A stretch of DNA of 64,000 nt from Scytonema millei VB511283 (lineage in GTDB: Bacteria; Cyanobacteriota; Cyanobacteriia; Cyanobacteriales; Chroococcidiopsidaceae), in NCBI RefSeq assembly GCF_000817735.3, contig NZ_JTJC03000003.1, positions 248,001-312,000 on the forward strand, given 5' to 3'. The notes under the pieces are model-generated. The model made no database searches. It saw nothing but the letters and a program-made list of their open reading frames with translations, and was not told the DNA's origin. Below are positions 57,297 through 64,000 of this stretch, one piece after another. The position numbers and the translations under genes were made by a program. Position 1 is the stretch's first letter. Every line of letters begins with the position of its first letter.

Positions 57297-59309
57297 ATGC
57301 GGGAACAAGGCACAATCAGCATCCACACTGAGAATATTTTCCCCATTATTAAGAAATCTCTCTACTCCGACCATGAGGTTTTCTTGCGGGAATTGATCTC
57401 AAACGCAGTTGATGCCATCCAAAAGCTGAAAATGGTGTCCCGCGCTGGGGAGTATTCCGGCGAGATGGGCGAACCAGAGATTCAAATTGCTATAGACAAA
57501 GATCGCAAAACCCTGTCCATCTCTGACAACGGAATCGGGATGACGGCGGAGGAAGTGAAGAAATATATCAATCAAGTGGCTTTCTCTAGTGCGGAAGAAT
57601 TTATTCACAAGTACGAGGGAAAATCTGACCAGCAGATTATCGGTCATTTCGGCTTGGGTTTTTACTCTTCCTTTATGGTGGCGCAAAAAGTCGAGATCGA
57701 TACTCTGTCTTACCAAGCAGGTGCGCCAGCCGTTCATTGGAGTTGTGACGGTTCCCCAGAGTTTATTTTAGAAGATTCATCTCGGAGCGATCGCGGTACG
57801 ACTATTACCCTGCATTTAATGGAAGACGAGCAGGAGTATGTAGAAGATGCACGTATTAAGCAACTTGTCAAGACCTATTGCGATTTTCTCCCCGTCCCCA
57901 TCAAACTGAATGGCGAGGTTATCAACCAGCAGAAAGCACCTTGGCGGGAGTCGGCAAATAATCTCACCAAAGAAGATTATCTGGAATTTTACCGCTACCT
58001 GTATCCTTTTCAGGAAGAACCGTTGTTATGGGTGCATCTCAACACCGACTATCCCTTCATCCTCAACGGGATTTTGTATTTCCCCAAACTCAGACCGGAT
58101 GTTGATGTCACCCAAGGACAGATCAAACTATTCTGCAACCAAGTTTTTGTCAGCGACCATTGCGAAGAGATTATCCCGCGATTCTTACTACCCATGCGGG
58201 GAGTGATTGACAGTACCGATATTCCCCTTAACGTATCCCGCAGCGCTTTACAAACAGACCGGACGGTCAGGAAAATTGCCGATTATATTTCTCGTAAAGT
58301 TGGCGATCGCCTTAAAGAACTATACCGCGATAGCCGCGAAGACTACATCAAAGTTTGGCAAGACGTAGGTACGTTCGTCAAGTTTGGTTCTCTCAACGAC
58401 GAGAAATTCAAAAAGCAAGTCGAAGATATCGTCATTTATCGCACAACTTACGAGGCGAAAGGCGAGACTCAAGCGGCGAAAAGCGAAACGCCAGCCGTAC
58501 AGGTGCAAGCAGAAGAAGGAGACGCATGGCAAGACGTACAACCAGCATCGACTTCCGGTACAGGCGAACAGCCCGCCCCTACAACATCCTCCTACACAAC
58601 GCTGAAAGAATACCTGGAACGCAACAAAGAACGTCATGAAAATCGCGTCTACTATTGCACCGATGAAGTTACCCAAGCAACTTATGTCGAACTGCATAAA
58701 AAACAGGGTTTAGAAGTCCTGTTCATGGATTCTTTCATCGATACCCACTTTATTTCTTTCCTAGAAAGAGAGTATTCAGACGTTAAATTCTCTCGCGTTG
58801 ATTCCGATCTGGATCAAACCTTACTCGACAAAGATAAAGCTGGGGAAATTGTCGATCCGACTACGAATAAAACTCGCAGCGAATTAATCAAGGAATTATT
58901 TGAAAAAGCCTTGAATAAACCCAAACTCAATATCCGTACTGAAGCATTAAAATCTGACGATCCCCAAGGTACGCCTCCGGCGATGGTATTGTTACCAGAA
59001 TATATGCGTCGCATTCAAGAAATGAGTGCCTTCGTCCAGCAGCAAACAGCACAGTTTCCTGACGATCATATTCTGCTAGTTAATACGGCTCATCCGCTGA
59101 TTCAAAATTTAGTCAGTCTCAGCCAAGGCAGTATTATTCAAGGTGAAGGACAATCGCCTAGTGCCGAATTAGCTAATTCAATTTGCCAACACGTTTATGA
59201 CTTAGCATTGATGGCACAAAAAGGATTTAATGCTGAAGGAATGAAATCTTTTGTCGAGCGTTCTAATCAGGTATTAACTCGCCTGACAGATCGCGCTACT
59301 AGTGGCTAA
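57297..59309 (+). CDS. htpG: Molecular chaperone HtpG (Hsp90)
   Basis: A 670-residue ATP-dependent chaperone. The GHKL ATPase is at SDHEVFLRELISNAVDAIQK, ISDNGIGMTAEEVKKYINQV and GHFGLGFYSSFMVAQKV; the middle domain has PLNVSRSALQTDR. A long acidic/Ser-Thr linker sits near residues 395-435 (AKGETQAAKSETPAVQVQAE ...), part of whose DNA (CAGCCCGCCCCTAC) resembles a dispersed repeat arm. The length exceeds E. coli HtpG (624) for that reason. Induced by heat in cyanobacteria in general; no CIRCE element was seen. Confidence 0.95.
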   Translation: MREQGTISIHTENIFPIIKKSLYSDHEVFLRELISNAVDAIQKLKMVSRAGEYSGEMGEPEIQIAIDKDRKTLSISDNGIGMTAEEVKKYINQVAFSSAEEFIHKYEGKSDQQIIGHFGLGFYSSFMVAQKVEIDTLSYQAGAPAVHWSCDGSPEFILEDSSRSDRGTTITLHLMEDEQEYVEDARIKQLVKTYCDFLPVPIKLNGEVINQQKAPWRESANNLTKEDYLEFYRYLYPFQEEPLLWVHLNTDYPFILNGILYFPKLRPDVDVTQGQIKLFCNQVFVSDHCEEIIPRFLLPMRGVIDSTDIPLNVSRSALQTDRTVRKIADYISRKVGDRLKELYRDSREDYIKVWQDVGTFVKFGSLNDEKFKKQVEDIVIYRTTYEAKGETQAAKSETPAVQVQAEEGDAWQDVQPASTSGTGEQPAPTTSSYTTLKEYLERNKERHENRVYYCTDEVTQATYVELHKKQGLEVLFMDSFIDTHFISFLEREYSDVKFSRVDSDLDQTLLDKDKAGEIVDPTTNKTRSELIKELFEKALNKPKLNIRTEALKSDDPQGTPPAMVLLPEYMRRIQEMSAFVQQQTAQFPDDHILLVNTAHPLIQNLVSLSQGSIIQGEGQSPSAELANSICQHVYDLALMAQKGFNAEGMKSFVERSNQVLTRLTDRATSG

Positions 59310-59416
59310 ATTATCTCATGTTTTGCATTGGGCGACTAGAAGTCGCCCAGATTTAGCTCCCTATAATACGATGTTTACATAGTATTATGGGGGAATACTG
59401 TGAGAAACAACTAACT

Positions 59417-59551
59417 ATGTTTACCGTTCAACTTAAGAATGGAGCGATGATTGAAGTTCCTATAGAACAGCTGGAAGAATTTTTAGAAAAAAATCGTATT
59501 TGTATAAAGAACCAGTACAAGCAAATGGGAAAGCGTAGAAAAATTAAGTAA
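59417..59551 (+). CDS. Small ORF upstream of the Uma2 gene (44 residues)
   Basis: MFTVQLKNGAMIEVPIEQLE begins a 44-residue frame, ending in a basic GKRRKIK tail. It is AT-rich like its neighbour and ends six bases before the Uma2 start, so it could be co-translated. The DIV/LEEFL-like middle is helical. Small partner proteins occur next to some Uma2 genes; an antitoxin role is only a guess. Confidence 0.45.
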   Translation: MFTVQLKNGAMIEVPIEQLEEFLEKNRICIKNQYKQMGKRRKIK

Positions 59552-59557
59552 TTATAT

Positions 59558-60181
59558 ATGGATACTCTAACTAAATCTGTAACTTTTGAAGAGTATTTGA
59601 ATTTCCAAGCAACACAAGATATTGTTTATGAATTGCATCGTGGAGAATTAGTACCTGTGGCTACAGGACGAGCGCAACATGGTAAAATAGCTAGATTTTT
59701 AGAAGACATTTATAGAGGTGAAATTAAGCGGCTAGACTTAAACTTAGAAACTTATCGAGGATGTGCAGGTGTAAGAATTCCCCAGTATGGAAGAAAGGAT
59801 ACTGCTTATGTTCCTGACGTGATGGTAGTCACATCAGAACAAGATCCATATTTAAATACATTAACAGAAGCTATTTTAGCTGTAGGAATGATTCACCCAT
59901 TAGTTGTGGAAGTAGTTAGTGCGGGGACAGTAGCGATCGACCATCGTTATAAGCGTAGAGATTATAATGCAATTGAAGTACCGGAATATTGGATTGTAGA
60001 TTTTATTGAAGATATTGAGTTTCCAGAATCTCCTAAAGTTACAGTTTGCCAACTCGTAGACGGGTTATATGAAACCAGAGAATATCGAGGTAGCGATCGC
60101 ATTCAATCGGAATTATTTCCAGAGCTAAATTTAACAGCACAACAAGTTATCAATGTTGGAGAAAGTAGAGAAATTAACTAA
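59558..60181 (+). CDS. Uma2-family (DUF820) nuclease-like protein
   Basis: A 207-residue PD-(D/E)XK-fold protein. Family motifs are TFEEYLNFQATQDIVYELHR, YVPDVMVVTSEQD, HPLVVEVVSAGT and YKRRDYNAIEVPEYWIVDF, which contains the catalytic-type lysine region. The role in cyanobacteria is unknown; dozens of copies are usual per genome. It is followed without gap by an ABC-2 permease gene and preceded by a 44-residue ORF. Confidence 0.9.
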   Translation: MDTLTKSVTFEEYLNFQATQDIVYELHRGELVPVATGRAQHGKIARFLEDIYRGEIKRLDLNLETYRGCAGVRIPQYGRKDTAYVPDVMVVTSEQDPYLNTLTEAILAVGMIHPLVVEVVSAGTVAIDHRYKRRDYNAIEVPEYWIVDFIEDIEFPESPKVTVCQLVDGLYETREYRGSDRIQSELFPELNLTAQQVINVGESREIN

Positions 60182-60919
60182 TTGATTACTGATATTTGGA
60201 CTGTCATTTGGAAAGAGTGGCGCGAACTTTTATTTCAGCGCGGTAGCCTCAAAACAACGATTTTAAGTTGGCTACCTTTAATCTTAATATTCGGCTTGCT
60301 CATGCCCATTCAAATTGGTACATTTTGGGTAGACTCTCCCTTTACAATTGCTTATTGGGGTTGGCTACCGACTCTACCAGTTATGGCGCTTATTGCTGAT
60401 AGTTTTGCAGGAGAAAGAGAGAGACATACTTTAGAAACTTTATTGGCAAGTCCTCTATCAGAAGCAGCAATTCTATTTGGTAAAATTATTACAGTTGTTA
60501 TCTATGGTTTATTATTAACGTTAATAGTCTTACTAACGGGCTTGATAGCTGTTAATTTAACTCATAACACAGGAGAAATTTTACTCTACCCGATAGGAAT
60601 AACTTTAACTGGAATTGGATTGGGAATTTTGACAGCTACAGCTATGGCAAGTATAGGTGTCATTGTCTCTCTCCGCAGTCCCACAGTCAAACAAGCAGCC
60701 CAACAATTAGCTTTTGTTTCTATTGCTTTAACTTGGATTCCACTTTTGAGTTTGAGCCTCATTCCAACTCAATTACAAACAAGTCTTTTGAGATCGGCAA
60801 AAAATATTAATTTGACTCACGTAATTTTAATTGTTTTCTTAGTGTTAGCGATCGCCAATCTAGGATTACTATTCATAGCAATTAAAAGATTCAAGCGATC
60901 GCGCCTAATTCTCGATTAG
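60182..60919 (+). CDS. ABC-2 type transporter permease
   Basis: A 245-residue membrane protein with six helices. An amphipathic N-terminal [20 protein letters not shown] elbow, [20 protein letters not shown] loop and [20 protein letters not shown] helix fit the ABC-2 family. It starts at a TTG directly after the Uma2 stop. Its ATPase is not adjacent. It ends at TAG just before the 28-bp hairpin repeat at 60920. Substrate unknown. Confidence 0.85.
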   Translation: MITDIWTVIWKEWRELLFQRGSLKTTILSWLPLILIFGLLMPIQIGTFWVDSPFTIAYWGWLPTLPVMALIADSFAGERERHTLETLLASPLSEAAILFGKIITVVIYGLLLTLIVLLTGLIAVNLTHNTGEILLYPIGITLTGIGLGILTATAMASIGVIVSLRSPTVKQAAQQLAFVSIALTWIPLLSLSLIPTQLQTSLLRSAKNINLTHVILIVFLVLAIANLGLLFIAIKRFKRSRLILD

Positions 60920-60947
60920 GTAGGGTGCGTTATTTAACGCACCCTAC
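60920..60947. terminator. 28-bp palindrome between convergent genes, holding the gatD stop
   Basis: Perfect hairpin of GTAGGGTGCGTTA and its inverse. Read on the minus strand its TAG is the stop codon of the gatD-like gene; on the plus strand it immediately follows the permease stop. It serves as a bidirectional terminator. Confidence 0.85.
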
Positions 60948-61756
60948 TGTTTAACCAAAGCTGGCAGATTTACGCGCAGTTTCTTGAACATTGCTTCCCG
61001 TGCTTGGTTAGCTAAAGTATCATCTAAAGCTGAAAGTGCGATCGCTTCCTGATATTTTTGTCTTAATGCAGTTTGAATCAACCAATCAGCTAAAAATGGA
61101 TTTTTAGGTAACAGGGGGCCATGCGAATAAGTGGCGATCGCATTTTGATAAAATGCTCCTTCCGTACCATCTTCGCCATTATTTCCTAAACCATATACTA
61201 CCCGTCCTAATGCCTCCACTTGACTTAATTTTGTCCGTCCACCATGATTTTCAAATCCAATTAAGTAGGGTGGCGAACCTGTCATTGCTACTAATTCCTG
61301 CGCTAACTTTTTAGCTGTCACTTCAATGACTAAATTACCGATACAGCGACGTGCATTTAAGCCAGGATGAATAGAGACAAAATCAAATAATCCCAGTCCC
61401 TCAATACGTTGTCCTTCTCCTGGTTCATAGTAATGTCCTAATAGTTGCGGCGCACCACAAGTAAAAATTCCTGGCGTACCATTTGCAATTTTTTCTCGTA
61501 ACGCCTCAGCTTTAGCACCGCGCAAGTCGCGCATGACAATTTCTTGCTGTCTATCTTGTGCGCCACCACCTACCAGCAGATCGACTTGATAAAAATCTTG
61601 AGCCGTAGAATCTCGATCTAATGGTAATATTTTCACTGTATAATTGCGCCATTCACAGCGCCGCTGAATACAAATAACATTACCGCGATCGCCATAGGTA
61701 CTCATTAAAGTTGGATATAACCAGCCAATTGTAATTTCCATATTTTCCAAATTCAT
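60944..61756 (-). CDS. gatD: GatD-like glutamine amidotransferase (lipid II isoglutaminyl synthase subunit)
   Basis: A 270-residue class I amidotransferase of the CobB/CobQ-like type. The catalytic cysteine is in TPGIFTCGAPQLLGHYYEPG and the histidine in LIGFENHGGRTKL. ITIGWLYPTLMSTYGDRGNV is the family N-terminus. With MurT it would convert D-Glu of lipid II to D-isoglutamine, as in Staphylococcus and Streptococcus. murT lies two genes upstream on the same strand, with a DUF4253 gene between. The second Met (residue 6, 61741) is an alternative start. Confidence 0.9.
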   Translation of the reverse strand: MNLENMEITIGWLYPTLMSTYGDRGNVICIQRRCEWRNYTVKILPLDRDSTAQDFYQVDLLVGGGAQDRQQEIVMRDLRGAKAEALREKIANGTPGIFTCGAPQLLGHYYEPGEGQRIEGLGLFDFVSIHPGLNARRCIGNLVIEVTAKKLAQELVAMTGSPPYLIGFENHGGRTKLSQVEALGRVVYGLGNNGEDGTEGAFYQNAIATYSHGPLLPKNPFLADWLIQTALRQKYQEAIALSALDDTLANQAREAMFKKLRVNLPALVKQ

Positions 61757-61769
61757 ATATATTTCTTGC

Positions 61770-62492
61770 TCAATTCCAGGTTAAATAAAGGCTTTTATAC
61801 TTCTCGATCTTGCTTGCAACTAGCTGAGTATTTTGGAGATCGGGACAAATTTCAGCTACGTCTTTAGCAAATTTTTCAATATCTGTAGGTGGTCGTACGA
61901 ATTCTAGACTCAAGCTACTTTTACTAGCAAATATAATTTCAAATTCACTGACTTCTTGCCATGATTTGAATTTATTAATTATGTCTTTAGGAGAAATATC
62001 ATAATTCCACCCGTTAGTCTGATAAATCTTAATCAGATCTAAAGGATCTTCACCCTTAAAAACTGCAATTCTTAACTCTGCTTGTGTGACATAATTTAAA
62101 ACTCTAGAAATATATTGGATCGACCTGTTTTTCTCTGGAGTCAATCCAACTCGATTTTCGCAGATTGTCAGATAGCTATGCGGAGCCAATAAGTGTTTTA
62201 GCTTGAAAAAAATTTCTCTATAATTTATGTAAGCTGGGATAATAATAGACAAACCTTCTACTAAAAGATTACCTCCATAATTGTAAACTCCGTAAACATC
62301 TTGGTCAAACTCAAGATAATAAGCTGGCAAAACATCGTTTAAACAACTCAATTCGTTATCTTTGAGATACACCTCTTGTTTTAAAAGAATTTTCTGCATT
62401 TTGACTTGGCATTCTTGCTTAATCATCTCCAAAACAGACTCATCAAAATCGATTTCAGCAGCTAAATGTCTTTCTGTCTGAGATAAAAGCAT
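61770..62492 (-). CDS. DUF4253-like protein between murT and gatD
   Basis: A 240-residue protein. The C-terminal half fits DUF4253: DLIKIYQTNGWNYDISPKDI, the central IINKFKSWQEVSEFEIIFAS, then SLSLEFVRPPTDIEKFAKDV and ICPDL. The N-terminal half is unfamiliar and includes GGNLLVEGLSIIIPAYI. It is AT-rich relative to its neighbours, which may mark later acquisition. It starts 62 bp after murT and ends 13 bp before gatD, so it is placed in the same transcript. Function unknown. Confidence 0.75.
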   Translation of the reverse strand: MLLSQTERHLAAEIDFDESVLEMIKQECQVKMQKILLKQEVYLKDNELSCLNDVLPAYYLEFDQDVYGVYNYGGNLLVEGLSIIIPAYINYREIFFKLKHLLAPHSYLTICENRVGLTPEKNRSIQYISRVLNYVTQAELRIAVFKGEDPLDLIKIYQTNGWNYDISPKDIINKFKSWQEVSEFEIIFASKSSLSLEFVRPPTDIEKFAKDVAEICPDLQNTQLVASKIEKYKSLYLTWN

Positions 62493-62494
62493 AG

Positions 62495-62552
62495 TCAGTT
62501 ATCAGTTATCAGTTCATTCCAACTTACGACTTACGACTTACGATTTACAACT
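62495..62552. repeat. Heptamer arrays (TTATCAG)n and (CTTACGA)n
   Basis: TTATCAG units at 62497-62512 and CTTACGA units at 62522-62545 lie in the gap between the DUF4253 gene and murT. Confidence 0.8.
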
Positions 62553-62554
62553 TA

Positions 62555-63913
62555 TTACAAAATCTTTCTTCCCGTCAAAATCTCCCGCACTTCTAACATG
62601 GCAGAATAGGTAGGCAAAATGTGTAAAGTCTCATTTGCTGGAGTTTGTGCTAGCGCAGTTGCGATCGCCTCTTTTAAATCTTCCTTGACAACCAAATTCA
62701 TTTTGCTATCTATCTGCGGCTGGCTGTAACGCAAACGCAAAGCCATATCGTAAACGCGATCGCCACTGACTATTAAAGTCCCTCCTCGTTCGACTAACTT
62801 TTCTGTATCCACATCCCAAATCCACGAAACATCCGTACCATCGGGGATTCTGTCATTCAAAACCATCAACACAGGTGCGAGTTGACGCGATTCCGCTTCG
62901 ATTTGCCTCTCGCCTCTTACCTCATTCACTGCCCGAATTGTCTCATTCATCCCCACAGGATTTTTAGATAAGAGAATGCGGACGTGCTTACCGCGAACTT
63001 GCAACTCTTCGGCACGTCCGAAAGCCGCCTGAAAATTAGCAATAGTATCGCGGATTATCGCTTTATCTACGCCAAGTTGCTGTGCTGCTAACACTGCCGC
63101 TAGAGTATTGTATTTGTTATACAACCCAATTAAAATTTGCTCCCATTCCCGACTATCGATCGCCAGGGCTGGTTTGTGAAAACCGCAGTTAGGACAGTTA
63201 TAATCTCCCTGGTGAGAAAGATAAACACCTTGATAAACCAGACGAGTACCACAACTAGGACAATAAATTGAGTCTACAGCATGGGGAATTTCATCAAGAT
63301 AGTGTTCTGGTTCGCTCAATCCAAAGAATAAGACATTTTGATTGAGTTGTTGCCCCATGTAAGCCAAGGTAGGATCGTCAGCATTAGCAACAATAATCGT
63401 TTCTGACGGTAAAGGTGCGATCGCCTGTCCCCAACGCCTGCTAATTGTATCGACTTCCCCGTAGCGATCCAACTGATCGCGAAACAAGTTTAACGCTAGA
63501 ATCAGCCGAGGTTGCAGGGGTGCTAACACCCTGGGAACGATATTTTCGTCTACTTCCAAAATGGCAAAATCTGCATCTAGTGTACCGATGGGGTTGGTGT
63601 TTTGTAACAGCGCCGTCATCAAACCATTTTCTAAATTCGCCCCCGCTGCATTGTGGACAACCCGCCAACCTTGACGTTCTAACATCGTGCGCAGCAGTAA
63701 GGATGTGGTAGTTTTACCATTCGTTCCGGCAATGAGAATCACTCCTTGCTTCACCTGACAACTCAGCAGTTGCAACAACTTTGGCTGAAGACGACGGGCA
63801 ATTTCTCCTGGTAAAACGCTAGCCGCACCCAGACGCAGCGATCGCACCCCAAAAGTTACGGTTTTTGCTGTCAATACAGCCGCACCCAAGCGCAGTCTAT
63901 CCATCAATTGCAT
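62555..63913 (-). CDS. murT: MurT-like Mur ligase (lipid II isoglutaminyl synthase subunit)
   Basis: A 452-residue ATP-dependent Mur ligase homologue. P-loop LIAGTNGKTTTSLLLRTML; FAILEVDENIVPRV and RLILALNLFRDQLDRYGE follow. A zinc ribbon inserted at about 215-250 (YCPSCGTRLVYQGVYL... NCPNCGFHKP) and the C-terminal DUF1727-type domain are characteristic of MurT. It acts with GatD in the cytoplasm. Starts at GTG 63922, ATG 63913 and ATG 63904 are all possible; 63913 is chosen without a clear ribosome site. Confidence 0.9.
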   Translation of the reverse strand: MQLMDRLRLGAAVLTAKTVTFGVRSLRLGAASVLPGEIARRLQPKLLQLLSCQVKQGVILIAGTNGKTTTSLLLRTMLERQGWRVVHNAAGANLENGLMTALLQNTNPIGTLDADFAILEVDENIVPRVLAPLQPRLILALNLFRDQLDRYGEVDTISRRWGQAIAPLPSETIIVANADDPTLAYMGQQLNQNVLFFGLSEPEHYLDEIPHAVDSIYCPSCGTRLVYQGVYLSHQGDYNCPNCGFHKPALAIDSREWEQILIGLYNKYNTLAAVLAAQQLGVDKAIIRDTIANFQAAFGRAEELQVRGKHVRILLSKNPVGMNETIRAVNEVRGERQIEAESRQLAPVLMVLNDRIPDGTDVSWIWDVDTEKLVERGGTLIVSGDRVYDMALRLRYSQPQIDSKMNLVVKEDLKEAIATALAQTPANETLHILPTYSAMLEVREILTGRKIL

Positions 63914-64000
63914 TTTTCTCACAGCTCGATCTCAATCCGGTTGTATTACTGTATTGTTTTACTGCCTTTTTGGGAAAAGAGGATGGCTGTTGTTGATTTT

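Noticed and set aside
58320-58697. Minus-strand 125-residue frame inside htpG
   Set aside because: It is antisense to a certain coding gene and shows no domain.

Overview
The window is chromosomal DNA from a cyanobacterium, most likely of the Chroococcidiopsis/Nostocales type. The evidence is a form IB Rubisco cluster (rbcL-rbcX-rbcS) with a Rubisco activase carrying a small-subunit-like tail, Vipp1, cyanophycin synthetase, sucrose synthase, MenB, a CoaR-type cobalt sensor, very frequent HIP1 octamers (GCGATCGC) and many short tandem heptamer repeats. Genus assignment is inference. No tRNA, rRNA, CRISPR array, complete insertion sequence or prophage was recognised.

Layout. 1-9.2 kb: CoaR regulator, glucokinase, histidine phosphatase, a methyltransferase coupled to a small conserved protein (possibly CcmS-like), an ABC exporter and a secreted TPR-CHAT protein. 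9.4-13.6 kb: a two-partner secretion pair (TpsB transporter, TpsA exoprotein) in the same orientation as the CHAT gene. 13.7-14.4 kb: a small Cys-containing peptide gene between two 94-bp MITE-like elements. 14.4-23.2 kb: M32 carboxypeptidase, sucrose synthase, a GH13 glycosidase and three uncharacterised proteins. 23.6-28.7 kb: rca, a DUF2887 nuclease-like gene, rbcS, rbcX, rbcL. 28.7-41 kb: panB, rlmN, a zinc-ribbon protein overlapping rlmN antisense, uvrC, a response regulator, an aminotransferase, thioredoxin, a hydrolase, the tandem vipp1/pspA pair, a DciA-type protein and a small Cys protein. 41-48.3 kb: menB, a divergent LysR/SDR pair, ilvC, a PuuE-type allantoinase, rsmH and a small aromatic-rich ORF. 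48.4-57 kb: cphA, carA, DUF1028, half of a sugar ABC importer, and a photolyase/cryptochrome split into two genes in reversed order. 57-64 kb: htpG, a short ORF with a Uma2 nuclease-like gene and ABC-2 permease, then murT - DUF4253 - gatD.

How genes work together. The Rubisco block encodes enzyme, assembly chaperone and activase. Glucokinase, sucrose synthase and the GH13 enzyme serve sugar and glycogen turnover. cphA, carA, ilvC and the allantoinase belong to nitrogen and amino-acid metabolism. murT/gatD would amidate peptidoglycan precursor. TpsA/TpsB/CHAT looks like a surface-protein system.

The most unusual feature is the repeat load. At least four families are present: heptamer tandem repeats, a palindromic element of about 62-74 bp with GGGCGGG/CCCGCCC ends, a 94-bp MITE-like element, and a 28-bp perfect or near-perfect hairpin that supplies TAG stop codons. 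They fill intergenic gaps and also occur in frame inside or at the ends of uvrC, rlmN, the aminotransferase, the CHAT gene, tpsA, DUF1028 and coaR.
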